A stretch of DNA of 64,000 nucleotides from positions 1 through 64,000 of the forward strand of contig NZ_FQYW01000016.1 of assembly GCF_900141865.1 (NCBI RefSeq), read 5' to 3'. The translations under genes were made by a program, and so were the position numbers. The notes beneath the pieces were generated by a model. It saw only the letters and a list, made by a program, of their open reading frames with translations, did not search any database and was not told where the DNA came from. The DNA is from Anaerovibrio lipolyticus DSM 3074. GTDB taxonomy: Bacteria; Bacillota; Negativicutes; Selenomonadales; Selenomonadaceae. Positions within the stretch are counted from its first letter, which is position 1. Every line of letters begins with the position of its first letter. Positions 46,345 to 55,575 of the stretch are shown in pieces.

Positions 46345-47076
46345 ATGGCTCAGAATACAAGAGAGAGTTCTATTTTTGCACCGATGACAGGAAAAATCGT
46401 TGATTTAATTGAGGTGCCTGATGATACCTTTTCCAAGAAAATGATGGGTGATGGTGTGGCCATTATTCCAAAGGATGGTATGCTGTACAGCCCTATTAGC
46501 GGTATAGTTTCCGTAGTGGCTGCCACTAAGCATGCTATTGGCTTTCAGACAAATACTGGCCTTAATATTTTGGTACATGTTGGCTTAGAGGCCCATGAGG
46601 TGGCGGATAAGACTACCATTTTACATGTAAAGCAGGGCCAGCGTGTCCAGGCCGGTGATCTTGTGGCAGAATACGATTTGGGGGCCTTTGAGGAAAAGGG
46701 ACTTAATACTATTACTCCTGTTATCGTTGTAAATGATGAAGAAGAGGACACGGAAATCAAGGCCAATGTAGGGGATGTAGAGGCCGGCGCCGGTGAGATT
46801 TTTAGGGTAGTTGAGATAATTAAGGAAGAGGCACCTGAGGGGGAGGAAAAGCCTGCTGAGGAAGAGACAAAGGAGGCAGGAGCTCCTGAGAAGGAAGTAA
46901 AGAAGCCACCAAAGGATGTATCTGTTATCGATGAGCTAAAAAATGAAAGCGAGGAGTTCCTCAAAGATTCCACTAACTGGGTGAAGCTGGGAGCAATGTT
47001 TGTGGGGCTTGTTGCAATAATGGTAGTTATTTTCGTAACCATAGGTGTATTCCTGAATAGTGGTGGCGGAGAATAA
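46345..47076 (+). CDS. Membrane-tethered glucose-type PTS EIIA-domain protein
   Basis: A 243-residue protein. Residues about 8-150 are a crr-like EIIA domain: FAPMTGKIVDL, MMGDGVAIIP, the first His in ATKHAIGFQ and the phosphorylated His in NILVHVGLE. Then follow a long acidic/proline linker (about 155-205) and one C-terminal membrane helix (about 216-238). EIIA-Glc is normally soluble or fused to IIB/IIC; here it is a separate domain held to the membrane by its own tail, with no IIB/IIC nearby. It may be a sensor of PTS phosphorylation or a relay to an unseen permease. Confidence 0.85.
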   Translation: MAQNTRESSIFAPMTGKIVDLIEVPDDTFSKKMMGDGVAIIPKDGMLYSPISGIVSVVAATKHAIGFQTNTGLNILVHVGLEAHEVADKTTILHVKQGQRVQAGDLVAEYDLGAFEEKGLNTITPVIVVNDEEEDTEIKANVGDVEAGAGEIFRVVEIIKEEAPEGEEKPAEEETKEAGAPEKEVKKPPKDVSVIDELKNESEEFLKDSTNWVKLGAMFVGLVAIMVVIFVTIGVFLNSGGGE

Positions 47077-47106
47077 AAGCAAGTGCAGTAGTTGTGGAGG
47101 ACTTTT

Positions 47107-49173
47107 ATGGAGCTGGATCAGGATATTCAATATTTGAAGGGAATCGGACCAAAGAAGGCTCAGCTCCTTAAAAAATTAGGTATAAGCAAAATTTTTGATA
47201 TGCTGACCCACTATCCCCGTGGCTATGAGGATCAAAGCAGCATTACCCCTATTGGGGAGCTGAAGCCAGGGGAAAAGTCTACTATTTCTGGCGTTATAAC
47301 TTCTCTACAGGAAAAAAGAGCCGGGCGTCGAAATATGCTTATTCTGACAGCCATGGTTAGTGATGGCACTGGATTTGTGCAGATTACGTGGTTTAATCAG
47401 CGGTTTTTGAAGGCGAAGCTAAAGCCAGGTAAAAAGGTTTTTGCTACCGGAAAGGTGGAATTCGCTTTTGGAGGTCAGGGCCAGTACTCCATGAGTCAGC
47501 TTTCTTCCTTTGAGATTATGGACCCTGATGAGGATGAGACCAAGGGGCTGGGAATACTTCCTATTTATCCTTCTACAGAGGCCCTTAATCAAAAATTCTT
47601 CAGAAAATCCATCAGAGAGCTTTTAAATAGTGTGGATACAATTCCAGAGGTTATTCCTGAAAATATTGCCAATCGTTATAGGCTTTTGCCCCGTGGAGAA
47701 GCCTTTTGGGGAATTCATTTCCCGGACAGCTTTGCCAAGGTTAAGCAGGCCAGGAATCGTCTGGCATTTGAGGAGCTGTACCTTATACAGTGCGGTCTTA
47801 TGATGCTGAAAAAACGGACTCAGGAGAAAAAGCAGGGCATAAGGCATGGGCTCAACAGCGTAATGGTGGATAAGCTTATGGGATCGCTGCCTTTTGAACT
47901 TACTGGGGATCAGCGAAGGGCCTGGAATGATATTTGTAATGACATGGAGAGCTCTGTGCCTATGCGTCGTTTGGTGCAGGGTGATGTGGGCTCCGGCAAG
48001 ACGGTTATCGCCATGCTGGCCCTTGTAAAGACAGTAGAAAATGGATATCAGGGAGCTCTTATGGCTCCTACGGAAATTTTAGCCAGACAGCATTATGAAG
48101 GTTTCGTAAAACAGCTGGAGCCACTTGGAGTAAAGGTGGCTCTTTTGTCTGGAAAGCTCACGAAAAAACAGCGGGAGCAGATTTATGAGGAGCTGGCAGC
48201 TCAGCAAATAGATATTGTTATCGGTACCCATGCCCTTATTCAGGAGCAGGTGTCCTTTAAGAAGCTGGGTCTGGTGGTAACGGACGAGCAGCATCGTTTT
48301 GGTATCAATCAGCGGGCTGAGCTGGAGAAAAAGGGCACACTCATGCCGGATGTGCTGGTTATGACGGCCACCCCAATTCCACGTACCATGACTTTGACGG
48401 TATATGGTGATTTGGATGTGTCACTTATTCGGGAGCTTCCACCTGGCAGAAAGCCAGTGAGAACCTTCGTGCGCACTCCGGACAGGCGGGAGCTTATTTA
48501 TAAATTTATGCGGGATGAAATTTCTAAGGGGCGTCAGGGATATGTTGTATGCCCTCTTATTGAGGACAGTGAGGAAAGCAATCTCCTGTCTGCTGAGGCA
48601 GTTTATGATGAGCTGACTCATGGTATTTTTCGGGATATTCCCTGCGGACTTGTTCATGGTAAGCTGAAGCAAAAGGACAAGGAAGCTATTATGCAGGAGT
48701 TCTACGAGGGACATCTTAAGCTATTGGTGGCAACAACGGTTATCGAGGTAGGTGTGAATGTGCCCAATGCCAGTATGATGGTCATTGAAAATGCCCAGCA
48801 ATTTGGTCTGGCCCAGCTTCATCAGCTTCGTGGGCGTATTGGCCGTGGTGAATACAGCTCCTATTGCGTGCTGGTGACAGATGGAAAAACTGAGGTTTCC
48901 AAGGAACGTATGCGGATTATGGAAACCACCTCTGATGGCTTCGTATTGGCTGAGGAGGATTTAAAGCTCCGAGGGCCGGGACAGTTCTTCGGCTCAATGC
49001 AGCACGGATTGCCGGATTTAAAGATTGCTGATGTATTGCAGGATATAGATATTTTACTGGAGGCCCGCCGGGCAGCCCTTGAAACCATGGAAAACAGGGT
49101 GGATCTTGATTATGTGCTGCCTATTCTGGAGCTTCAGTACAAAGAGCATTTTATGAACATAACAGATACCTAA
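47107..49173 (+). CDS. recG: ATP-dependent DNA helicase RecG
   Basis: A 688-residue branch-migration helicase acting on stalled forks and Holliday junctions. N-terminal wedge/OB region (KGIGPKKAQLLKKLGI, LTHYPRGYED), helicase motifs GDVGSGKTVIA (Walker A), DEQHRFG (Walker B type DExH), TATPIPRT, and the C-terminal QLHQLRGRIGRG and RGPGQFFG. ATG 47107 with GTGGAGGAC upstream; an in-frame GTG at 47092 is less likely. Confidence 0.97.
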   Translation: MELDQDIQYLKGIGPKKAQLLKKLGISKIFDMLTHYPRGYEDQSSITPIGELKPGEKSTISGVITSLQEKRAGRRNMLILTAMVSDGTGFVQITWFNQRFLKAKLKPGKKVFATGKVEFAFGGQGQYSMSQLSSFEIMDPDEDETKGLGILPIYPSTEALNQKFFRKSIRELLNSVDTIPEVIPENIANRYRLLPRGEAFWGIHFPDSFAKVKQARNRLAFEELYLIQCGLMMLKKRTQEKKQGIRHGLNSVMVDKLMGSLPFELTGDQRRAWNDICNDMESSVPMRRLVQGDVGSGKTVIAMLALVKTVENGYQGALMAPTEILARQHYEGFVKQLEPLGVKVALLSGKLTKKQREQIYEELAAQQIDIVIGTHALIQEQVSFKKLGLVVTDEQHRFGINQRAELEKKGTLMPDVLVMTATPIPRTMTLTVYGDLDVSLIRELPPGRKPVRTFVRTPDRRELIYKFMRDEISKGRQGYVVCPLIEDSEESNLLSAEAVYDELTHGIFRDIPCGLVHGKLKQKDKEAIMQEFYEGHLKLLVATTVIEVGVNVPNASMMVIENAQQFGLAQLHQLRGRIGRGEYSSYCVLVTDGKTEVSKERMRIMETTSDGFVLAEEDLKLRGPGQFFGSMQHGLPDLKIADVLQDIDILLEARRAALETMENRVDLDYVLPILELQYKEHFMNITDT

Positions 49174-49188
49174 ATATACTATCAACTC

Positions 49189-49231
49189 AAATGCAGGTTA
49201 TCAACAGGCAATGCGGATAACCTGCATTTTT
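49189..49231 (+). terminator. Rho-independent terminator of recG
   Basis: A 14-base stem AAATGCAGGTTATC (49189-49202) with GATAACCTGCATTT (49216-49229) and TT following. Confidence 0.88.
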
Positions 49232-49404
49232 AGTGGATAGCTTTCAGAATAATCGTATGATAAATTTACCATTACGTTTATCCTCTGTTTTACCATTGAA
49301 AAATAAAAATCATTAATAATTGAAATAAAACGCTATACTGTATCTGTATTTTATACAGTATTTTGTATACTTTATTTTGTTTATAAAAACGGGTATGTTT
49401 TTTA

Positions 49405-49432
49405 TTGACTTGTATATTAACCGATGTATAAT
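49405..49432 (+). promoter_or_regulatory. Promoter of the biotin carboxylase gene
   Basis: TTGACT (49405-49410), 16-base spacer, TATAAT (49427-49432), 58 bases before the ATG. The rest of the gap from 49232 is AT-rich with nothing else recognised. Confidence 0.7.
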
Positions 49433-49490
49433 TATTGGTATGATGAATTGAGGGCATATTCTATTTTTTTAGAGGTTAGGAGGTAATCAT

Positions 49491-50900
49491 ATGTTTAAGC
49501 GTGTTCTTATTGCCAATCGTGGCGAAATAGCTGTCCGTATTATCCGTGCCTGTCAGGAGCTGGATATCGAAACTATAGCTGTATACTCTGATGCTGATGC
49601 CGATGCCCTGCATGTCAGATTGGCGGATAAAGCCGTAAATATCGGACCAGCGGATGCTCAGGAAAGCTATCTTAATAAAGAAGCAATCCTTAACGCTGCA
49701 ATTCAGACAAAAGCTGATGCTCTTCACCCCGGTTACGGCTTTTTGTCGGAGGATGCAGATTTCGCAGAACAGGTAACAGATGCCGGTATTACATGGATTG
49801 GGCCAATGCCGGAAACCATTCGTCTGGTGGGGGATAAGGATATCGCAAGAGCCTCCATAATGCCGTCGGGTATTCCAATGGCCAAGGGCAGCAATCCGCT
49901 GAACAGCAACGAGGAAGCCATTAGGAGTGCCAAGGAGGTCGGTTATCCGGTTATTCTGAAGCCAGTTTCAGGTGGTGGAGGCAAAGGAATGTGTGTCGCC
50001 CGTGATGAAGAAGACCTGAAAAATATCTTGAAGCTACTGGTGGATATTACGAAAGAAAAATATTATTTCGAGCATTTCATTGAAAGATCACGCCATATTG
50101 AGGTACAGGTGGTGGCAGATAACTACGGGGAGGTTCTGCATCTTGGGGAGCGTGAATGCTCCCTGCAACGTCGCAATCAAAAGCTGCTGGAGGAATCACC
50201 ATCTATTGCACTGACCCAGGATATGCGCAACCGCGTTGGAGCATTGGCTGTTAAGGCCGCAAAAAGTGTTCATTACTCCAATATCGGTACGGTAGAGTTT
50301 TTACTGGATTTAGCTGACAATGAATTTTATTTCATGGAAATAAATCCCCGTATCCAAGTTGAGCATGGTATTACGGAAGTAGTAACCGGTATTGACCTGG
50401 TACGCACACAAATTTGTATCGCCGCTGGTGAATCCTTGGATTTTACACAGGATGATGTAACTTTCACGGGACACGCCATCGAATGCCGCATCAACGCCGA
50501 GGATCCGGATAAAAACTTTATGCCATCCCCTGGACATATTACCTTTCTCCATGAGCCGAGCGGTCCACGGGTACGCTTTGACTCCGGTGTAACAGCGGGT
50601 CTGGACATCGAGCCTTATTATGATTCGTTGATTGCAAAAATTATTGTTCACGGACGCAATCGTGGCGATGCCATAAAAATTATGGAGCGTGCTCTGCATG
50701 AATTCCACATTGAGGGAGTAAAAACTACTTTGCCACTTCATAACAAAATCCTTCGTGATAATTATTTTCGTACAGGCAATATCGACACACAATTTATAAA
50801 AAAACGCATGCCGGCATATGTATCTGCGCCTAAGAAAATGAAGGGTATGAGTGATACTGAATTGGCCAGGGCCATTATCGAAAGTATGTATCTGGCATAA
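49491..50900 (+). CDS. accC: Biotin carboxylase (AccC-like)
   Basis: A 469-residue biotin carboxylase: ANRGEIAVRIIRAC, the ATP-grasp glycine loop SGGGGKGM (about 162), ERECSLQRRNQK (about 220-231) and the catalytic block FMEINPRIQVEHGITE (about 282). It carboxylates biotin on a BCCP subunit. No accB, accA/accD or decarboxylase partner is adjacent, so it may serve a remote acetyl-CoA carboxylase or be a paralogue. The usual VEHP is VEHG and RRHQK is RRNQK; such variants exist in Firmicutes. The last 25 residues are extra. A small coding remnant follows. Confidence 0.92.
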   Translation: MFKRVLIANRGEIAVRIIRACQELDIETIAVYSDADADALHVRLADKAVNIGPADAQESYLNKEAILNAAIQTKADALHPGYGFLSEDADFAEQVTDAGITWIGPMPETIRLVGDKDIARASIMPSGIPMAKGSNPLNSNEEAIRSAKEVGYPVILKPVSGGGGKGMCVARDEEDLKNILKLLVDITKEKYYFEHFIERSRHIEVQVVADNYGEVLHLGERECSLQRRNQKLLEESPSIALTQDMRNRVGALAVKAAKSVHYSNIGTVEFLLDLADNEFYFMEINPRIQVEHGITEVVTGIDLVRTQICIAAGESLDFTQDDVTFTGHAIECRINAEDPDKNFMPSPGHITFLHEPSGPRVRFDSGVTAGLDIEPYYDSLIAKIIVHGRNRGDAIKIMERALHEFHIEGVKTTLPLHNKILRDNYFRTGNIDTQFIKKRMPAYVSAPKKMKGMSDTELARAIIESMYLA

Positions 50901-50917
50901 CGAGGAAATCACATTAG

Positions 50918-51058
50918 TCCGGTATAGCCGACACAGTCGATACAAAAGAATATCCGGAATACATCTTTACAAACATTTCCCAGGAAGAATCCTTAGAGGA
51001 CGATTATGTTTTAGAAAAATATCTCCCATGGAATGTGAACCTGCCAATTGAAGAGTAA
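50918..51058 (+). pseudogene. Orphan C-terminal coding fragment
   Basis: An open frame of 46 codons with no start codon, reading protein-like (includes EYPEYIFTNISQEESLEDD and ends YLPWNVNLPIEE). It opens after a stop 18 bases beyond accC. It looks like the 3' end of a lost gene; the parent family was not recognised. It could instead be a short real gene using an unusual start. Confidence 0.4.
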
Positions 51059-51075
51059 TGACATTATACTATGAC

Positions 51076-51098
51076 GCAGCCTACGGGCTGCTTTTTAT
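51076..51098 (+). terminator. Rho-independent terminator
   Basis: GCAGCC-TAC-GGGCTGC hairpin (51076-51091) followed by TTTTTATTT. Confidence 0.85.
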
Positions 51099-51268
51099 TT
51101 GCTGTTGAGGAATACTATACTTTGACGTTTACGGTTTTTTTCTATATTTCTATGGCAAAATTTGGATAGTTGCTGTATAATATATCTATATTTTCACGAA
51201 GTAAAGTGTGAAAGAATAAAAGTACGAAAGTGTCATAAACATATAGTATATTAACAGGTGGTGTTTTT

Positions 51269-51565
51269 ATGGTAAATCCTAAGTTAAGGGATGATTTGAA
51301 CGATCAGCTTTGCGGGGCAGTTTTGAAATTGGAAACTGTGGAGGAGTGCTATCAGTTCTTTGAGGATATTTGTACTATCAGTGAAATAAAGGCTATGAGT
51401 CAGCGCCTGGAGGTGGCTCGTATGCTGCAGGATCATCACACCTATGATGACATTGTAAGTCGTACCGGGGCCAGCACAGCTACCATCAGCAGGGTAAAGC
51501 GTTGCCTTAATTATGGTGCAGATGGCTATTCACTGGTATTGGATCGCTTAAAGGACAAGAAATAG
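51269..51565 (+). CDS. YerC/YecD-family TrpR-like regulator
   Basis: A 98-residue TrpR-superfamily protein. The helix-turn-helix is ISEIKAMSQRLEVARML followed by YDDIVSRTGASTATISRVKR (about 55-75 is the recognition region), then the family's LNYGADGY. YerC-group proteins (called HisR in some Firmicutes regulon reconstructions) control histidine genes. Location directly before hisZ supports this, and hisG here has no RNA-based leader. Direct proof of target sites is not available in the sequence. Confidence 0.88.
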   Translation: MVNPKLRDDLNDQLCGAVLKLETVEECYQFFEDICTISEIKAMSQRLEVARMLQDHHTYDDIVSRTGASTATISRVKRCLNYGADGYSLVLDRLKDKK

Positions 51566-51598
51566 TATTAAAGCAAGTTGGGCGTAGGAGAAGTGACT

Positions 51599-52783
51599 AT
51601 GGAAAATAGAGAAATGGTTTTGGAAATCCCTTATGGTACAAGGGACTTTTTACCTCGTGAGGCTGCCGGTAAGCGTGCCATTGAAGCAGCAATAGCTGAA
51701 GAATTCAACCTTTGGGGTTATGATGAAATAGTGACGCCAACCGTTGAATTTTTGGACACTCTTACTATGGGCAATGGCAGTAATTTGGAGCCTCATATGT
51801 TTAAGCTCTTTGATAAGAATAACCGTACCATGGCTCTGCGCTACGAGATGACTACTCCTATTGCCAGAGTAGCTGCTTCCCGTATGAAGGAAGATAAGCT
51901 GCCATTAAAGCTGTCATATATTAGCTCAGTATTTCGTTACGAGCAGGCCCAGACTGGTCGCCAGTGTGAATTCCATCAGGCAGGGGTTGAGCTGTTGGGC
52001 AGTGATAAGGCAACTGCAGATGCAGAGATAATTGCTTTGGCCATTTCTGCCCTAAAAAAGACGGGCCTCAATGACTTTATTATCTGCCTTGGACAGGTGG
52101 ATTTTATTAATGGACTTATGAAGCAGTGCGGTTTAAGTGCCAAGGAAATGGGCAATATCCGTGCGGCCATTGAAAATCGTGATCTTGTAGGTCTTAATAA
52201 TATAGCTGATAAGGCAGATATTTCTGATGATGCCAGAAAAATGGTTAAGGAGATTCCTCTTCTTCACGGTAACCGTGAAATTTTGAAGAAGGCTTATTCC
52301 ATGGTGAACAACGAGCAGTCCCGGAAGGCACTGGATAATCTTTCTGAGATTTGCAATCTTTTGGAAGCCTATGGTGTATCTGAGTATATTACCTTTGATT
52401 TGGGTGTAATCCGTGATTTCACCTATTATACAGGTATGGTGTTTGAAGCGTATACACCGGGGCTTGGCTATCCATTGTGTGGTGGCGGCCGTTATGACAA
52501 TATGCTGACGGATTTTGGCACAGATATGTCAGCCACTGGCTTTGCCTTTGGCATAGAGCGGGTAATGCTGGCCTTGGAGCGTCACGGATTGAAGGCACCA
52601 CAGACCCAGCGTGATGTGTATGTGGCGTTTGCACCGGGCAAGGAGCCGGAGGCTATAAAGGCAGTTCAGAAGCTGCGTATGGCCGGGGAAGCATGTGAAA
52701 TGGCCATGGGACCGTCCACCGAACAGGATGCCGAGGAATATCGTGCAGGAAAGGGATATCAGCAATTGATATTCGTGAGATAA
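51599..52783 (+). CDS. hisZ: ATP phosphoribosyltransferase regulatory subunit HisZ
   Basis: A 394-residue paralogue of histidyl-tRNA synthetase. It starts LEIPYGTRDFLP and keeps the class II synthetase fold (RYEMTTPIARVAASR, FRYEQAQTGRQCEFHQAGVELLGS, GGGRYDNM, GFAFGIERVMLAL), but lacks the HisRS anticodon-binding domain and signature GLERL. It partners short HisG (38700) and mediates histidine feedback. It is 6 kb from the main his operon, behind the YerC-like regulator. ATG 51599 has AGGAG upstream; the next gene overlaps by one base (TAATG). Confidence 0.93.
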   Translation: MENREMVLEIPYGTRDFLPREAAGKRAIEAAIAEEFNLWGYDEIVTPTVEFLDTLTMGNGSNLEPHMFKLFDKNNRTMALRYEMTTPIARVAASRMKEDKLPLKLSYISSVFRYEQAQTGRQCEFHQAGVELLGSDKATADAEIIALAISALKKTGLNDFIICLGQVDFINGLMKQCGLSAKEMGNIRAAIENRDLVGLNNIADKADISDDARKMVKEIPLLHGNREILKKAYSMVNNEQSRKALDNLSEICNLLEAYGVSEYITFDLGVIRDFTYYTGMVFEAYTPGLGYPLCGGGRYDNMLTDFGTDMSATGFAFGIERVMLALERHGLKAPQTQRDVYVAFAPGKEPEAIKAVQKLRMAGEACEMAMGPSTEQDAEEYRAGKGYQQLIFVR

Positions 52784-53319
52784 TGATAAAAAGAATAGTT
52801 CAGTTTTTTAAGGGGGTTCTTGCAAAGGGCCCCAATAAGGAAGAACAGAATACAATAAATGACCTGCTGTCCCCTGAGGCTCAGCAGGCCTTTTATCACA
52901 TGACGGTAGCCGATCAGCGTCATACTCTTCATGTTATGAAAACTGCAGTGGATATTGCTGAAAAGCAGGGGCTGGCCGATTCTATTGACATGGACTTTTT
53001 AAAGCGCTGTTGCTTGTTGCATGATATTGGCCGTGGCCCAAGGATGAACAGTATCAGAAAGACCTACGGGGTTTTGCTGGATAAATTTTTCCATGAATGG
53101 TCTGTAAATAACAGCCAGTGCTCCAGTGACAGCTACTTTAAGGAAATAATGTACCGTTATTATAATCATCCTGAAATAGGCTGCGGTGAGCTGATGAAGA
53201 TGGGGATGATTCACGAAGCTGACATTGTGCTTCGTCACCACAACGGAAAAAATGAAGAATTATTAGCTAATGAGCAGGCTGTTCTTAAGGTATTGATGGA
53301 AGCGGACAGCTTAAGTTAA
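52783..53319 (+). CDS. HD-domain phosphohydrolase-like protein
   Basis: A 178-residue HD protein. Metal ligands: His in RHTLHVMKTAVDIA (about 47), LLHDIGRGPRM (His-Asp, about 84-85), and later HPEIGCGELM and RHHNGKNEELL. Such proteins hydrolyse nucleotides or cyclic dinucleotides, but the substrate is unknown. It is translationally coupled to hisZ. A perfect stem-loop (GACAGCTTA/TAAGCTGTC, 53305-53325) overlaps its stop codon and may act as a weak terminator. Confidence 0.85.
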   Translation: MIKRIVQFFKGVLAKGPNKEEQNTINDLLSPEAQQAFYHMTVADQRHTLHVMKTAVDIAEKQGLADSIDMDFLKRCCLLHDIGRGPRMNSIRKTYGVLLDKFFHEWSVNNSQCSSDSYFKEIMYRYYNHPEIGCGELMKMGMIHEADIVLRHHNGKNEELLANEQAVLKVLMEADSLS

Positions 53320-53423
53320 GCTGTCTTCAAAAAAATTTAAAAATTTGCAGGATATTATTTTTTTTTATAGAATATTACAAACCGTACGAGATTTATTTAT
53401 GGAAGAAAGAGGCGGAGAAAGTT

Positions 53424-54089
53424 ATGCGCTACGAAGCAGTAATATTCGATTTAGATGGAACATTGATAAATTCAATAGATGATTTGGCAGACAGCTGTAA
53501 TGAAATGCTTGCGGCATACGATTTGCCAAAACATGATGTTGAGGCCTATAAATATTTTGTAGGAAATGGCATTGGCAAGCTGGTGGAAAGAGCATTGCCA
53601 ATTGACAAATCCGAGGACAGAGCCTTTTATGAAAAGGCATTGGCAAAATTTAAAGAGATTTATAACGGTAAGGTGCTGAATAAAACCCGTGCCTATACAG
53701 GCGTTCGTGAGCTGCTGCTGAAGCTCATTGAAAAGAATGTTCCTATGGCTGTTTGCACCAACAAGCCAATGGATGCGGCAAAGACAATTATTAGTATTTT
53801 GTTTGAGCCAGGTACTTTCAAAATAGTTATGGGGGATCGTCCTGGTCATCCCAGAAAACCAGACCCATCCACTTGTCGGGAAATCTGCAAGGAAATTGGT
53901 GTGGAGCCTGAAAAAGTTGTTTATGTAGGAGATAGTGGCGTGGATATGCAGACAGCAGTAAATGCCGGCTTCCTGCCTGTAGGGGCCCGTTGGGGATTCC
54001 GCAAGGATGAGGAGCTTTTGAAAAATGGAGCTAAAATGCTTCTTGATAAGCCAACAGATCTTCTCTTTGAGGTACAGTTCAAAAAGTAA
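53424..54089 (+). CDS. gph: HAD-family phosphatase (phosphoglycolate phosphatase-like)
   Basis: A 221-residue HAD hydrolase, subfamily IA. Motif I is FDLDGTLINS (nucleophile Asp9), the cap is helical, motif II/III lie in VCTNKP and RKPDPSTC, motif IV in YVGDSGVDMQTA. Closest in pattern to phosphoglycolate phosphatase Gph; other sugar-phosphate substrates are possible. GGCGGAGAAAG precedes the ATG. Confidence 0.85.
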   Translation: MRYEAVIFDLDGTLINSIDDLADSCNEMLAAYDLPKHDVEAYKYFVGNGIGKLVERALPIDKSEDRAFYEKALAKFKEIYNGKVLNKTRAYTGVRELLLKLIEKNVPMAVCTNKPMDAAKTIISILFEPGTFKIVMGDRPGHPRKPDPSTCREICKEIGVEPEKVVYVGDSGVDMQTAVNAGFLPVGARWGFRKDEELLKNGAKMLLDKPTDLLFEVQFKK

Positions 54090-54204
54090 GGTCAGCTTAA
54101 AAAGTAATTATTAAGGTGTGGCGTCAGCTTTGGATGTTTGTGGTATAATATACCATGCAATTATTTCGAGGGTGACGCCCTCTTTATGTTTTGGAGGAAA
54201 ATAA

Positions 54205-55575
54205 ATGGCTAAGGTTCCTGTAGAAAAGGGAAAGCAATACAATATAAAAATCAATAGCTTGGGTAGCAGCGGTGAAGGCGTGGGCCGTATTGAAGGCTTC
54301 ACTGTTTTTGTTGTGGGTGGTCTTCCTGAGGAGGAGCTTACTGTAAAGATTACTGAGGTGAAGAAAAGCTATGCCACAGGCAAGCTGGTGAAGGTGTTAA
54401 AGCCAAGTCCTGATCGTGTGGTGCCTTCCTGTGGTATTTACAAGGAGTGCGGTGGCTGCCAGCTGCAGCATCTTTCCTATGAAGGACAGCTAAAGGCCAA
54501 GCATCAGCAGGTGAAGGATGCCATGGAACGTATAGGCCATCTCAAGAATCTCCCTGTGTTGCCTACCATTGGAGCCAAGGAGCCATGGTATTACCGCAAT
54601 AAGGTGGCATTTCCTGTAGGTCGTGAAAAGGGCAAGACTATTATTGGATGCTTTGCCCAGGGAACTCATAAGATTATTGATTCCTCTGACTGTATGATTC
54701 AGGATAAAATCAATAACGAGGCCATCAGTGCAGTACGCGAGGTAATAGATAAGCTGAATATTCCTGTATACGATGAGGACCGTCATACTGGTGTAATGCG
54801 CCATGTGGTGGCCCGTACTGGGGAAAATGGACAGCTTATGGTGGTGCTGGTTACTGCTACCAAGCAGCTGAGTCGTGAAAAGGAGATTATCAAGATGCTT
54901 CGCAGCCGTCTGCCTCAGATGGTTAGCCTTCAGCAGAATATCCAGACCTATAGAAATAATGTTATATTGGGCCGGGAGACTAAGCTGTTGTGGGGACGTC
55001 CAACTATTAAGGCTAAGCTGGGGAAGTTCAGCTTTAATGTTTCTGCCCGTTCCTTTTTCCAGGTTAATACCAAGCAGGCGGAGGTACTTTATGACAAGGC
55101 ACTGGAGTTTGCTCAGCTGACTGGGAAAGAAACAGTAATTGATGCTTATTGCGGTACGGGTACTATCAGCCTTTATCTAGCCCAGAAGGCCCGTAAGGTT
55201 TATGGAGTAGAAATTGTAAGTCCGGCCATTAAGGATGCAGAGAAAAACGCCCGGGAAAATAATGTAAAGAACGCAGAGTTTATTGTGGGCGATTGCACCA
55301 AGGTAATGCCAAGACTCTATAATCAGGGGATTCGCCCAGATGTAATTGTGGTGGATCCGCCAAGAGCCGGCTGTACTGAAGTGGTTTTAAAGACCTTCGC
55401 CAATATGCAGCCAAATCGTATTGTCTATGTATCCTGCAACCCAGCCACCTTGGCAAGGGATCTGGAAATATTGGACAAGCTTGGTTATAAGGCTGAAAAA
55501 GTCCAGCCAGTGGATATGTTTGTGGCCAGCAGCCACGTTGAGAGCATAGCACTAATTAACAAAAAACAAAAGTGA
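54205..55575 (+). CDS. rlmD: 23S rRNA (uracil-5-)-methyltransferase, RlmD/RlmCD type
   Basis: A 456-residue class I methyltransferase. N-terminal TRAM domain (about 1-60, INSLGSSGEGVGRIEGFTVF), then the 4Fe-4S cysteines CGIYKECGGCQLQHLSYE (about 75-92), a SAM-binding DAYCGTGTISLYLA (about 313-326), VVDPPRAGC with catalytic region and YVSCNPATLARDL holding the nucleophile Cys. It methylates U1939 (and perhaps U747) of 23S rRNA. Upstream is a GAGGG/CCCTC hairpin (54168-54182) and a TATAAT near 54146. Its final codons and downstream region are duplicated at about 61670. Confidence 0.94.
   Translation: MAKVPVEKGKQYNIKINSLGSSGEGVGRIEGFTVFVVGGLPEEELTVKITEVKKSYATGKLVKVLKPSPDRVVPSCGIYKECGGCQLQHLSYEGQLKAKHQQVKDAMERIGHLKNLPVLPTIGAKEPWYYRNKVAFPVGREKGKTIIGCFAQGTHKIIDSSDCMIQDKINNEAISAVREVIDKLNIPVYDEDRHTGVMRHVVARTGENGQLMVVLVTATKQLSREKEIIKMLRSRLPQMVSLQQNIQTYRNNVILGRETKLLWGRPTIKAKLGKFSFNVSARSFFQVNTKQAEVLYDKALEFAQLTGKETVIDAYCGTGTISLYLAQKARKVYGVEIVSPAIKDAEKNARENNVKNAEFIVGDCTKVMPRLYNQGIRPDVIVVDPPRAGCTEVVLKTFANMQPNRIVYVSCNPATLARDLEILDKLGYKAEKVQPVDMFVASSHVESIALINKKQK

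Noticed and set aside
50851-51051. 66-codon frame starting inside accC
   Set aside because: Basic, cysteine-rich text with no family; the overlapping start-less frame 50918-51058 reads more like real protein.
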